A stretch of DNA of 34,558 nt from Clostridia bacterium (GTDB lineage: Bacteria > Bacillota > Clostridia > Oscillospirales > Acutalibacteraceae), in the NCBI GenBank assembly GCA_017473435.1, contig JAFULG010000040.1:1-34558 (forward strand), in the 5' to 3' direction. Positions within the stretch are counted from its first letter, which is position 1; each line of letters begins with the position of its first letter. Shown here in pieces: positions 1-9,533 of the stretch. Below the pieces are notes generated by a model. The model worked only from the letters and a program-made list of their open reading frames with translations, was not told the DNA's origin and did not search any database. Position numbers and translations under genes: made by a program.

Positions 1-1
1 A

Positions 2-1672
<1,671 letters not shown>

Positions 1673-1718
1673 CATAAGCTACACCGTGAAAAATTAATAT
1701 TTTTACTACAGAAGCCAC

Positions 1719-1770
1719 CTTGGGGTACCAACTTCCTTATGAAGGGTACCCCAAGCCGTTATTTTTTATT
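1719..1770 (+). terminator. Strong hairpin terminator after the recombinase, probably bidirectional
   Basis: Perfect 11-bp arms CTTGGGGTACC (1719-1729) and GGTACCCCAAG (1745-1755). The stem can be extended by CTTC/GAAG (1732-1735 with 1741-1744) after a two-base bulge. A T-rich run follows at 1759-1770. The opposite side is also AT-rich, so it could end the minus-strand permease transcript as well. Confidence 0.8.
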
Positions 1771-3193
1771 ATTTTCTTACTTTCTTTTCCTTTGCAAAAA
1801 ATGCACCGATTACCATAAGCATCACATAAGTGATGAGGTAGAAGAGAACAGGAAGTGAGAACGCACCGTTTGCCTGTGCTGCCTGATAGGGATAAATGCC
1901 GTGTGCGAAAATTGCGGCAATAACCATAAAGATTGAGCCGGCAATTGCAAGCAGGGGAGCAATCTTGCCCTTAAGCACGCCAAGATCCTTACTCTTGATG
2001 AGCATGCTGATGAAAATGGGTATGTACATCGCATAGGTTGTGATGATGGGAAGCTCGGATGAGTCGAATGAGAAGAGGCCGAACCAGGGAGTGTCAAGGT
2101 TAGCACCGTAGAAGTAGAGGAGCCAGAGACCGCTGATAAAAAGGCCTACCATTGATGAGTTTCCGGGCATATTTGTTGCAGGGTCAACCTGCTTGAAGAT
2201 TTCAGGAGCAGGACCTACATTACGTGCTGCAATAGCGTGGAAAGCTCTTGAACAGCCGAGAGTGAGACCGTTGAGAGTGCCGAGACAGGAAATAACAACA
2301 AAGAGGAAGAGTCCTGTACCTGCGAGTTTTGAGAATACAGCAGAGAATGCGATTCTAGCACCTGCTTCACCGCCCTGCATGATTTCAGCGTTTGAAATAC
2401 CGCCTGCAAGACCGATGTAGTATGTAATATAAACTGCTACAATAATAAGTGTACCTGCAACGAGAGCCTTGGGAAGATTCTTCTTTGCATCCTTAAGCTC
2501 TGCGTTGATGGAGGTTGCACAAATCCAACCCTCGTATGCGAATGCTGTAGCAACAACAGCCTTGAAAAGACCGCTTGAGGTTGAAATATCTTCGTTAACA
2601 ACTGTTGTGAAGTTTTCAATAAGAAGTCCGTTTGTAAGACCCTTGATTGTACCTACAATAGCCATAAGGAAGAGAGGAACAAGCTTGATGAAGGTTGCGG
2701 AAATCTGGAACTTACCTGCAATTCTGGGAGCGATAGAGTTCATAAAGAACACTGCAATGAGAAGTGCACCTGCGATTGTCATACACTGGGGACCTGCAAT
2801 GCTAAGCTGTGCTTCCTCGGGAAGGAATGCGTTGATGAATACGCAGAGATATCTTGCGCTGACCCATGCGAGAACTGATGTAAGAGTGGGATAGTAGAAA
2901 ACTGCAAGGAACCAGCCCATGAAGTAAGCGTACTTTTTACCGCACATTGCTTCTGCGTAGTCAACAATACCGCTTTCTTTTTCGTGCTTTGTTGCAAGGA
3001 TTGAAAATGCATAAGCGCAAGCGACCATGATGATACCGCCGATAATCCATGCTAAAATACCAACGGGAAGGTTACCGCCTGTTTCGGTAAGAATTTTTTC
3101 GGCCTTGAAGAAAACACCGCTACCGATAACGGTGCCGACTACAGTACAGATAGCTGTAAGCAGGCCATACTTTTTGTTAAGTTGAGTTGCCAT
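1769..3193 (-). CDS. APC-superfamily amino-acid permease
   Basis: A polytopic inner-membrane transporter of 474 aa with about 12 hydrophobic segments. The N-terminal stretch contains GTVIGSGVFFK, the glycine-rich TM1 signature of the amino acid-polyamine-organocation superfamily, and resembles the LAT/SteT-like exchangers. TM6 carries the FAYEGW pattern typical of that group. The substrate cannot be read from sequence; a neutral amino acid is plausible. I chose the ATG at 3193 (MATQLNKKYG) because AAGGAG lies about 9 bases upstream on the minus strand. The frame is open up to 3256, but those extra codons lie over the promoter. It is transcribed alone, divergently from recA, and may be controlled through a palindrome over its -10 box. 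Confidence 0.9.
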   Translation of the reverse strand: MATQLNKKYGLLTAICTVVGTVIGSGVFFKAEKILTETGGNLPVGILAWIIGGIIMVACAYAFSILATKHEKESGIVDYAEAMCGKKYAYFMGWFLAVFYYPTLTSVLAWVSARYLCVFINAFLPEEAQLSIAGPQCMTIAGALLIAVFFMNSIAPRIAGKFQISATFIKLVPLFLMAIVGTIKGLTNGLLIENFTTVVNEDISTSSGLFKAVVATAFAYEGWICATSINAELKDAKKNLPKALVAGTLIIVAVYITYYIGLAGGISNAEIMQGGEAGARIAFSAVFSKLAGTGLFLFVVISCLGTLNGLTLGCSRAFHAIAARNVGPAPEIFKQVDPATNMPGNSSMVGLFISGLWLLYFYGANLDTPWFGLFSFDSSELPIITTYAMYIPIFISMLIKSKDLGVLKGKIAPLLAIAGSIFMVIAAIFAHGIYPYQAAQANGAFSLPVLFYLITYVMLMVIGAFFAKEKKVRK

Positions 3194-3213
3194 TTGGTTT
3201 CTCCTTTTCAAAT

Positions 3214-3231
3214 AATTTAGTACACTAAATT
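3214..3231. promoter_or_regulatory. Palindromic operator candidate over the permease -10 box
   Basis: Inverted repeat AATTTAGT-AC-ACTAAATT with perfect 8-bp arms, overlapping the -10 hexamer of the permease promoter. The position suits a repressor site. I do not recognise the regulator. Confidence 0.5.
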
Positions 3232-3256
3232 TATCACATTTTTCTGTCATAGTCAA
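3228..3256 (-). promoter_or_regulatory. Promoter of the APC permease gene
   Basis: On the minus strand, -35 TTGACT (3251-3256) and -10 TAAATT (3228-3233) are separated by 17 bases. It lies about 35 bases before the chosen start codon, which supports that start. Confidence 0.65.
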
Positions 3257-3339
3257 TAAAAATATTTTGTTTTTTGCTTAAAAATAATATATTTAATAAA
3301 AAAAACAGTCGAATAGCATAAAATAATTTAAAAAAATAG

Positions 3340-3368
3340 TTGATTTTTCGTTTTTGTTAATGTATAAT
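3340..3368 (+). promoter_or_regulatory. recA promoter
   Basis: -35 TTGATT (3340-3345), a 17-base spacer and a perfect -10 TATAAT (3363-3368). It is followed by a LexA-type box and the recA ribosome site GGAGGT (3394-3399). Confidence 0.75.
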
Positions 3369-3376
3369 ACATTCAA

Positions 3377-3390
3377 CGAACATTTGTACG
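3377..3390. promoter_or_regulatory. LexA/DinR SOS box
   Basis: CGAACATTTGTACG matches the Gram-positive SOS consensus (CGAAC-N4-GTTCG type, as in Bacillus CGAACATATGTTCG) at 12 of 14 positions. It lies 9 bases after the -10 box, over the likely transcription start, where bound LexA would block recA. Confidence 0.75.
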
Positions 3391-3405
3391 CTCGGAGGTA
3401 AAATC

Positions 3406-4503
3406 ATGTCAGATAAACAAAGTGCATTAAAAGCGGCTCTCGCCCAGATTGAAAAGCAGTACGGTAAAGGTGCAATTATGCGTCTCGGTCAGAATACGGA
3501 AATGAATGTTGAAGCTATTTCAACCGGCTCTGTAGGTCTTGACCTTGCAACAGGTATCGGCGGACTTCCCAAGGGAAGAATTGTTGAAATCTACGGTCCC
3601 GAATCATCAGGTAAAACAACTCTTGCCCTACATTGCATCGCAGAAGCACAGAAGGCAGGCGGTGAGGCTGCATTTATTGATGCCGAACACGCTCTCGATC
3701 CTGTTTATGCCAAAGGTCTCGGTGTAGATGTTGATTCGCTGCTTGTTTCACAGCCTGATAACGGTGAGGATGCCCTTTCCATTACAGAGGCTCTTGCCCG
3801 TTCGGGTGCTCTTGATATTATTGTTGTTGACTCCGTTGCGGCACTTGTACCCAGAGCTGAAATTGAAGGTGAAATGGGCGACAGTCACGTAGGGCTTCAT
3901 GCAAGGCTTATGTCTCAGGCTTTACGTAAGCTCACAGGTGTAATTGCAAAGTCAAATACACTTGTTATTTTTATTAATCAGCTTCGTGAAAAGGTTGGCG
4001 TTATGTACGGCAACCCCGAGGTTACAACGGGCGGACGTGCGCTTAAGTTCTATTCCTCTGTCAGAATTGATGTAAGAAAAATCGAACAGCTTAAAGCTCC
4101 CGGAAATGAGTTTATCGGAGCCAGAACAAGAGCTAAAATTGTAAAAAACAAGGTTTCACCTCCGTTCAAAGAGGCTGAATTTGATATCATGTACGGTAAA
4201 GGTATCTCCAAAATCGGCGAAATTGTTGATCTCGGCGTTAAATTTGAGGTTATCAATAAGAGCGGTGCATGGTTCTCTTACGGTGAAACCCGTCTCGGTC
4301 AGGGTAGGGATAACGTGAAGCTTCTCCTTGAAAGAGAAAAAGCACTTGCCGCTGAGATTGAAGAGAAGGTCCGCAAAATTATGTCAGGTGAAGCTGTGGA
4401 AAAAGAGGCCGAAGCACCTAAGGAAGCAAAGATAGTTACTCCTAAAAGGTCTTCAAGCAGCTTAAGAGCAAGAATTGACATTGCTGTCGATGATGACGAA
4501 TAA
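3406..4503 (+). CDS. recA: Recombinase RecA
   Basis: DNA strand-exchange ATPase and co-protease for LexA cleavage in the SOS response. At 365 aa it is normal in length. The Walker A motif GPESSGKTT (about residues 64-72), the Walker B region [11 protein letters not shown], the FINQLREK motif (about 194-201) and the MYGKGIS segment are intact, followed by an acidic C-terminal tail ending DIAVDDDE. The ATG is preceded by GGAGGT 6 bases upstream. It is the first gene of recA-recX-rimO; the stop TAA shares a base with the recX ATG. Regulation by LexA is supported by the SOS box in the promoter. Confidence 0.98.
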   Translation: MSDKQSALKAALAQIEKQYGKGAIMRLGQNTEMNVEAISTGSVGLDLATGIGGLPKGRIVEIYGPESSGKTTLALHCIAEAQKAGGEAAFIDAEHALDPVYAKGLGVDVDSLLVSQPDNGEDALSITEALARSGALDIIVVDSVAALVPRAEIEGEMGDSHVGLHARLMSQALRKLTGVIAKSNTLVIFINQLREKVGVMYGNPEVTTGGRALKFYSSVRIDVRKIEQLKAPGNEFIGARTRAKIVKNKVSPPFKEAEFDIMYGKGISKIGEIVDLGVKFEVINKSGAWFSYGETRLGQGRDNVKLLLEREKALAAEIEEKVRKIMSGEAVEKEAEAPKEAKIVTPKRSSSSLRARIDIAVDDDE

Positions 4504-5126
4504 TGAAGCTGACATATAAAAAAGGAAAAGGCGATAAAATACACATAAGCATCGACGGTGAGTACGCTCTCACCGTCGATGAGATGTATTTTGCCTCGTT
4601 ATATTTAAAGGACGGTCAGGAAATAAGCGAACAGGAGTATGCCGAGCTCGAAAAAACGGTGAACATCCGCCGTGCTTATAACTGTGCCGTTTCTTTGCTT
4701 TCACGGCGTGACCACAGCAAAAAGGAACTTATGCGAAAGCTTAAGGAGAAGGGTTATTCAAAGGGCGCAGAAGCTGCAGTTGAAAAGCTTGTGAACAGCG
4801 GCTATGTCGATGATGAACGCTTCTGCCGCCTTTATGCCTCGGAGCTGATACGCTTAAAGGGCTACGGCAGAAAGCGCGTTGAGCAGGAGCTTTACCTCAA
4901 AGGTGTTGACCGTGAAATAATAAGCGGTGTGCTGGATGAAATTTCATTTGACACCTACAGATTAAGTGATATAATTAAAAGAAAGTATCTTGCAAAGATG
5001 ACCGACGAAAAGGGTCGGCAAAAGGCTTTCAATGCGCTCTTACGCTTGGGCTATTCTTATAGTGAAATCCGAGATGCGCTTGAAAATATGCAAGAAGAAT
5101 TTACCTGTGAGGTGTACGATGAGTAA
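4503..5126 (+). CDS. recX: Regulatory protein RecX
   Basis: Modulates RecA filament growth. The 207-aa protein has the RecX-type arrangement of three-helix repeats: a central block with LLSRRDHSKKELMRKLKEKG and the Y-V-D-D-E-R-F segment at about residues 98-104, then RKRVEQELYLKGV. It starts at the ATG overlapping the recA stop by one base (TAATGA) and has no separate strong ribosome site, so translation is probably coupled to recA. The N-terminal 50 residues (KGKGDKIHISIDGEYALTVD) match the usual Firmicutes RecX extension. Its 3' end overlaps rimO by 8 bases. Confidence 0.93.
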   Translation: MKLTYKKGKGDKIHISIDGEYALTVDEMYFASLYLKDGQEISEQEYAELEKTVNIRRAYNCAVSLLSRRDHSKKELMRKLKEKGYSKGAEAAVEKLVNSGYVDDERFCRLYASELIRLKGYGRKRVEQELYLKGVDREIISGVLDEISFDTYRLSDIIKRKYLAKMTDEKGRQKAFNALLRLGYSYSEIRDALENMQEEFTCEVYDE

Positions 5127-6444
5127 AATTGCAATGATAGGCTTAGGCTGTCCGAAAAATCAGGTTGACGGTGAAATGCTTTTGTCCCGCCTTGTTGACG
5201 GCGGCTTTGACATTGTCGGAGACCTTGAATCGGCTGACCTTGTGATAATAAATACCTGCGGCTTTATTGATGATGCCAAGAAGGAAGCGATAGATAATAT
5301 TCTTTATGCTGTTTCGCTTAAAGAAGAAGGCATAATAAAGGGCGTTGTGGTAACAGGCTGTCTTGCCGAGCGTTATCAGCAGGAGATTTTGAACGAAATG
5401 CCCGAGGTCGATGCCGTCGTGGGTATCGGAGCTAACGGTGAAATCGCAGAAATCTGTAAAAGGGTGCTTGAAGGCAATACAGTTGCAGAGTTTCCGTCAA
5501 AGTATTGTATGCCTCTTGAGGGTGACAGAATACTTTCAACTCCGCCTCACTATGCTTATATTAAAATTGCAGAGGGCTGCTCAAATTGCTGCACCTACTG
5601 TGCGATTCCCTCAATCCGCGGTAAATTCAGAAGCCGTGAGATGGAAAGTATCATCGAGGAAGCAAAGAGTCTTGCTGCAAACGGTGTTAAGGAAATTGTT
5701 GTTGTAGCACAGGATACAACCCGCTACGGCATTGACCTTTACGGTGAGCTTAAGCTTCCCATTCTCCTCAGAGAGCTTTGCAGAATTGACGGCATTGAGT
5801 GGATAAGAATACTTTATTGCTATCCCGAATGTCTTACCGATGAGCTTATTGATGTAATGGCAAGTGAGGATAAAATCTGTAACTATATTGATTTGCCTTT
5901 ACAGCACGCTGACGGTGACGTGCTTAAGCGAATGAACAGAACCGGTGACGAAGAAAGTCTCACCGCTCTTATTGAAAAGGTTAGAGAAAAAATTCCCGAT
6001 GTTGTAATCCGCACAACCTTTATTACGGGCTTTCCCGGTGAAACTGAGGAGAATTTTGAAACGCTTTCCCGTTTTATCAACAATGTTAAATTTGACCGTC
6101 TCGGTTGCTTTGCTTATTCGCCCGAGGAGGGTACCTTTGCGGCAAAGATGGATAATCAGATTGACGACGAGGTTAAGGCTCACAGAAGCGAAATTATTAT
6201 GCAGCAGCAGTATGAGATTTTCTCTGACAAGCAGGAAAGCAGAGTCGGCTCGGTTATGACCGCGATTGTAGACGGTTTTGACGAGGAAAACATGCTTTAT
6301 ATGGGCAGAACCTATATGGATGCGCCCGAGATCGATTCAAGTGTAATTATCTCAACCGAGGACGAACTCGAAGCAGGACAGTTTGTTAAAATCAGAATTC
6401 TCGGCGTAGATGATTGCGACCTTGTTGGTGAGGTCATTGAATAA
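5119..6444 (+). CDS. rimO: Ribosomal protein S12 methylthiotransferase RimO
   Basis: Radical-SAM enzyme that adds a methylthio group to the conserved aspartate of ribosomal protein S12. The 441-aa protein shows the three expected parts: an N-terminal UPF0004 domain with GLGCPKNQVDGE and further cysteines for the auxiliary cluster (CGF, TGCLAERY), a radical-SAM domain with EGCSNCCTYCAIP (the CxxxCxxC cluster), and a C-terminal TRAM domain (about 375-441). The GCPKN-VD pattern separates RimO from MiaB. I chose the ATG at 5119 with GAGGTG 4 bases upstream; the in-frame ATG at 5032 would add a non-conserved leader inside recX. It overlaps the recX stop, so it probably belongs to the SOS-controlled recA transcript. 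No pgsA follows, although that pair is common elsewhere. Confidence 0.95.
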   Translation: MSKIAMIGLGCPKNQVDGEMLLSRLVDGGFDIVGDLESADLVIINTCGFIDDAKKEAIDNILYAVSLKEEGIIKGVVVTGCLAERYQQEILNEMPEVDAVVGIGANGEIAEICKRVLEGNTVAEFPSKYCMPLEGDRILSTPPHYAYIKIAEGCSNCCTYCAIPSIRGKFRSREMESIIEEAKSLAANGVKEIVVVAQDTTRYGIDLYGELKLPILLRELCRIDGIEWIRILYCYPECLTDELIDVMASEDKICNYIDLPLQHADGDVLKRMNRTGDEESLTALIEKVREKIPDVVIRTTFITGFPGETEENFETLSRFINNVKFDRLGCFAYSPEEGTFAAKMDNQIDDEVKAHRSEIIMQQQYEIFSDKQESRVGSVMTAIVDGFDEENMLYMGRTYMDAPEIDSSVIISTEDELEAGQFVKIRILGVDDCDLVGEVIE

Positions 6445-6492
6445 ATTTGGAATTGGCTGAACAACATCAGAACATTAAAAGGGGATAAGGTT

Positions 6493-7059
6493 ATGATAAA
6501 GAAGATAATAACGAAAGAATATCTTCGTGAAAAAGTTAGTGATGTTTGGTTCAGCGACTTGACAAATGAAGATATAGTACCATATTTCTTTATTTCCAAT
6601 GATGTATGGTTTGATGATGGTTTTGAAGGGTTATGTTTGCCGGAAACAAAAGCTACTTTTTATAATTATGTTCAGCAAGTACTTGATATAATATTATCTT
6701 TTGCTTATAAGAATGAAGAATCTAAGTGTTATATCGGGCCTTTTCATAATGTTGATAACTATGAACGCTGGACAAATAAAGAAGAGTTTGATTGTTTCAA
6801 CGAGTTGAAAAATCATATTGCAAACAATGATTATTTTGAGATTAATGTAGCGGAGAATAAAGAACTGCTTGGCTTGCTGATTGAGAACAATTTCAGATGC
6901 CTTACTAAGATTTCTATATGTTTTCCTAAGAATAATATCTTACTTCGCCCTACACATCATATGGAAGTTATAGTTTACAGTCAACAAAAGAATCAAACAA
7001 TGAATTCTTTACTTGATATTGTTTATTTAAAAAAGTGGAAGCTCATTGATAAAGCTTGA
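6493..7059 (+). CDS. Hypothetical protein, AT-rich orphan
   Basis: A 188-aa predicted cytoplasmic protein that I do not recognise. It has no signal peptide or membrane segment, and is rich in Asn, Phe, Tyr and Trp with several acidic patches. The N-terminal half contains DVWFDDGFEGLCLPETKAT, and the C-terminal half has hydrophobic strand-like stretches around ISICFPKNNILL and HHMEVIVYS. Base composition is visibly more AT-rich than recA-rimO before it or cysE-cysS after it, and codons favour A/T third positions, which suggests acquisition by transfer. It begins 48 bases after rimO with a weak AAGGGGAT ribosome site and has no clear promoter, so it may be read from the recA operon. An immunity-type or SMI1/SUFU-like small protein is possible but unsupported. 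Confidence 0.7.
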   Translation: MIKKIITKEYLREKVSDVWFSDLTNEDIVPYFFISNDVWFDDGFEGLCLPETKATFYNYVQQVLDIILSFAYKNEESKCYIGPFHNVDNYERWTNKEEFDCFNELKNHIANNDYFEINVAENKELLGLLIENNFRCLTKISICFPKNNILLRPTHHMEVIVYSQQKNQTMNSLLDIVYLKKWKLIDKA

Positions 7060-7077
7060 TTTTGTATTCAATAATCA

Positions 7078-7106
7078 TTGACAAATCTTTTGTTGATGTG
7101 TATAAT
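7078..7106 (+). promoter_or_regulatory. Consensus promoter of the cysE-cysS leader
   Basis: TTGACA (7078-7083), exactly 17 bases, then TATAAT (7101-7106): both hexamers are perfect. Transcription should begin near 7113, giving a leader of about 280 bases before cysE. Confidence 0.9.
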
Positions 7107-7112
7107 GTACTA

Positions 7113-7377
7113 AACAAATATTCAAATGCGTTTAAAGGGAGAAGTAATCACACGCCCTTCATCCAAGAGAGGAACTGTAAGGTGAAAGTGTTCCGTTGAA
7201 GAAGTGATGAAATGCACCCGTCAGCACCCGAGGGGAATTTTTATAGTATCCGAGGGCGTAGGTCGGCGTTAACGGCAGAGCTATTAAGATGTAGCTTATG
7301 AGTTATAAGTCAGAGTGGAACCGCGTTTTTACGCCTCTGTACCGAAGTTTTTTCGGCACAGAGGTTTATTTTTTTAT
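7113..7377 (+). promoter_or_regulatory. T-box riboswitch, cysteine-specific
   Basis: Senses uncharged tRNA-Cys and permits read-through into cysE-cysS. Visible elements are the stem I 5' side with AGTA (7143-7146), helices GGG/CCC and ATCAC/GTGAT flanking the specifier loop, and a TGC codon at 7213-7215 in the context GAAATGCA, read as the Cys specifier. The T-box sequence CAGAGTGGAACCGCG (7311-7325) follows and would pair with the acceptor end of the tRNA. The CAGAG of this box is complementary to CTCTG at 7335-7339, giving the antiterminator/terminator switch. The terminator forms at 7334-7364. The Cys assignment agrees with both downstream genes. Confidence 0.92.
7334..7377 (+). terminator. 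Regulated terminator of the T-box leader
   Basis: CCTCTGT-a-CCGAA (7334-7346) pairs with TTCGG-c-ACAGAGG (7352-7364), with one internal mismatch, and is followed by a T-rich run (7365-7377). Its 5' arm is shared with the antiterminator. Confidence 0.88.
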
Positions 7378-7393
7378 CAATAGGTGATAGAAT

Positions 7394-8032
7394 ATGTTTG
7401 AAAGATTAAAAGAAGATCTGCAATGCGTTAAGGATCGCGACCCTGCGGCGAGAAGCAACATTGAAATAATGATGCTTTATCCCGGATATAAGGCGGTCAG
7501 GGCATACAGAAGGGCACATTGGTTCTATAATCATAAAATGTACTTTCTTGCCCGTGCTATTTCACAGCATTGCGTTAAAAAGACTAATATTGAAATCCAT
7601 CCCGGTGCACAGATAGGCAGACGCTTTTTCATTGACCACGGAACAGGTGTTGTAATCGGTGAAACCGCTATAATTGGTGATGACTGTACAATTTATCAGG
7701 GTGTTACCCTCGGCGGTACAGGTAAGGATCACGGCAAGCGTCACCCGACCTTAGGTAACAATGTGCTTGTCGGTGCAGGTGCAAAGGTGCTTGGTCCTTT
7801 TAAAATAGGCGATAATTCCAATGTTGCGGCAGGCTCCGTTGTTCTTTCCGCAATTCCCGAAAATTCAACTGCAGTCGGCTCTCCGGCAAGAGTTGTAAAA
7901 CGCAACGGCAAACGTGTAGATAAGCTTGACCACATTCACACTCCCGACCCTGTCGCTCAGGAGCTGTGTGTGCTTAAGTCTAAAATAGAAAAACTTGAAA
8001 AGCATATAAAAGAATTGGAGGAAAACACATGA
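7394..8032 (+). CDS. cysE: Serine O-acetyltransferase
   Basis: Transfers acetyl from acetyl-CoA to L-serine, the first committed step of cysteine synthesis. The 212-aa protein has the short Firmicutes form: an N-terminal helical domain with RDPAARSNIEIMMLYPGYKA, then a left-handed hexapeptide-repeat beta helix (about residues 65-170) containing IHPGAQIG, FIDHGTGVVIGETA and GVTLGGTGKDHGKRHP, which carries the active-site His and Asp residues. The C-terminus is a short coiled coil ending KHIKELEENT. The ATG has an AGGTGA site upstream. It overlaps cysS by four bases (ATGA), so the two are translationally coupled and share control by the Cys T-box. Confidence 0.96.
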   Translation: MFERLKEDLQCVKDRDPAARSNIEIMMLYPGYKAVRAYRRAHWFYNHKMYFLARAISQHCVKKTNIEIHPGAQIGRRFFIDHGTGVVIGETAIIGDDCTIYQGVTLGGTGKDHGKRHPTLGNNVLVGAGAKVLGPFKIGDNSNVAAGSVVLSAIPENSTAVGSPARVVKRNGKRVDKLDHIHTPDPVAQELCVLKSKIEKLEKHIKELEENT

Positions 8033-9429
8033 AAGTTTTTAACACACTCACAAGAGAAAAGCAGGAGCTTATTCCTATAAAGGAAGGCGAGTATAAAATT
8101 TACGCTTGCGGCCCCACGGTTTATAACTTTATTCATATCGGTAACGCAAGACCTCTCTGCGTTTTTGACGTGCTTCGCCGTTATCTTGAGTACAGAGGTA
8201 ACAAGGTTAATTTTGTTCAGAACTTTACTGATATTGACGATAAAATCATCCGCCGTGCAAACGAAGAGGGCGTAACCTTCAAGGATATTTCCGAAAAGTA
8301 CATTGAAGAATTCTGGGTTGACGCAAAGGGCATGAACATCCGCGAGGCTACAACTCATCCCAAGGCAACAGAAACAATGGATGAAATCATCAGCATTGTC
8401 AACGGCCTTGTTGAAAAGAATTTTGCCTATGAGGTGGGCGGTGACGTTTACTTCAGCACAAAGAAGTTTGACGAATACGGCAAGCTTTCACATCAGCCTC
8501 TTGAGGACCTTGAAGCAGGCGCAAGAATCAATGTAGGTGAGGTTAAAAAAGAGCCTATGGACTTTGCTCTCTGGAAGAGTGCGAAGCCCGGCGAGCCTTA
8601 TTGGGAATCACCCTGGGGTCATGGCAGACCCGGCTGGCACATCGAGTGCTCTGCAATGGTACGTAAATTCCTCGGTGAAACTATCGATATTCATTGCGGC
8701 GGTCAGGATCTTATCTTCCCTCACCATGAAAACGAAATTGCACAGAGTGAATGTTGCAACGGCGCACCCTTTGCAAATTACTGGATGCACAACGGCTTTA
8801 TCACCGTTGACAAGGTAAAGATGTCCAAGTCTCTCGGCAATTTCTTCACAGTACGTGACGTTGCTGAGCAGTTTGGATACGAGCCTATCCGTTACCTTAT
8901 GATTTCCTGCCAGTACAGAAGCCCCATCAACTACAGCTTTGACGCCATTGCTCAGTGTAAGGCTTCACTTGAAAGACTTTACACCTGCCGTGATAACCTC
9001 GACTTTGCGCTTAAAAACGCAAAGGATGAAGCAGGGGAGAAGGATGCTGAAATCATTGCTCTTATTGACGGTAAGAAGGATAAGTTCATTGAAGCAATGG
9101 AGGATGACCTCAACACAGGTGAGGCTCTCGGTGCAGTATTTGAGCTTGTCAAGGATATCAACACAAATGTGAATGACGGTGTTCAGTCAAAGGCTGTTGT
9201 TGAATATGCTATTAAAATCTTTGATGAGCTTATGGGCGTTCTCGGTCTTCTTTACAACCGCAAGGCTTCTTCAAGCCTCGATGATGAAATCGAAGCTCTC
9301 ATTCAGCAGAGAAACGATGCGAGAAAGAACAAGAATTGGGCTGAAGCTGACCGTATCAGAGACGAGCTCAAGGCTCAGGGAATTGTTCTTGAGGATACAC
9401 CTCAGGGTGTTAAGTGGCACAGAGCCTGA
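8029..9429 (+). CDS. cysS: Cysteinyl-tRNA synthetase
   Basis: Charges tRNA-Cys in the cytoplasm. A class I synthetase of 466 aa with the HIGH-type motif in FIHIGNARP (about residues 34-42), a KMSKS loop in VKMSKSLGNF (about 263-272), zinc-binding residues C28 in YACGPTVY, WHIECS and the HHENEIAQSE segment, and a C-terminal DALR/anticodon-recognition region ending GIVLEDTPQGVKWHRA. It overlaps the cysE stop by four bases and has GGAGG upstream inside cysE (about 8018-8022). Control by the upstream T-box fits its product, since uncharged tRNA-Cys would raise both cysteine synthesis and charging capacity. Confidence 0.98.
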   Translation: MKVFNTLTREKQELIPIKEGEYKIYACGPTVYNFIHIGNARPLCVFDVLRRYLEYRGNKVNFVQNFTDIDDKIIRRANEEGVTFKDISEKYIEEFWVDAKGMNIREATTHPKATETMDEIISIVNGLVEKNFAYEVGGDVYFSTKKFDEYGKLSHQPLEDLEAGARINVGEVKKEPMDFALWKSAKPGEPYWESPWGHGRPGWHIECSAMVRKFLGETIDIHCGGQDLIFPHHENEIAQSECCNGAPFANYWMHNGFITVDKVKMSKSLGNFFTVRDVAEQFGYEPIRYLMISCQYRSPINYSFDAIAQCKASLERLYTCRDNLDFALKNAKDEAGEKDAEIIALIDGKKDKFIEAMEDDLNTGEALGAVFELVKDINTNVNDGVQSKAVVEYAIKIFDELMGVLGLLYNRKASSSLDDEIEALIQQRNDARKNKNWAEADRIRDELKAQGIVLEDTPQGVKWHRA

Positions 9430-9447
9430 TTTTAAAATGTAAAATAA

Positions 9448-9481
9448 CCGCAGAAACTTGATAATTTTTGAGTTTCTGCGG
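9448..9481. terminator. Hairpin after cysS, possible terminator
   Basis: Perfect 11-bp arms CCGCAGAAACT (9448-9458) and AGTTTCTGCGG (9471-9481) around a 12-base AT-rich loop. No clean T-run follows in the cysS direction (the flank is TACATTCGTT), so termination strength is uncertain. Confidence 0.55.
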
Positions 9482-9498
9482 TACATTCGTTAAAAATG

Positions 9499-9507
9499 TG
9501 CTATAAT
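9499..9507 (+). promoter_or_regulatory. Extended -10 promoter of murI
   Basis: TGCTATAAT is a perfect extended -10 element, 26 bases before the murI ATG. No good -35 hexamer is visible, which extended -10 promoters tolerate. Confidence 0.55.
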
Positions 9508-9533
9508 ACTAGCAATAAGGTTGGTGAAAAGCT

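Noticed and set aside
2469-2894. A 141-codon open frame on the plus strand
   Set aside because: Antisense shadow of the APC permease; low-complexity translation and no ribosome site.
7957-8358. A 133-codon open frame on the minus strand
   Set aside because: Antisense to the cysE end and cysS start, both well supported.
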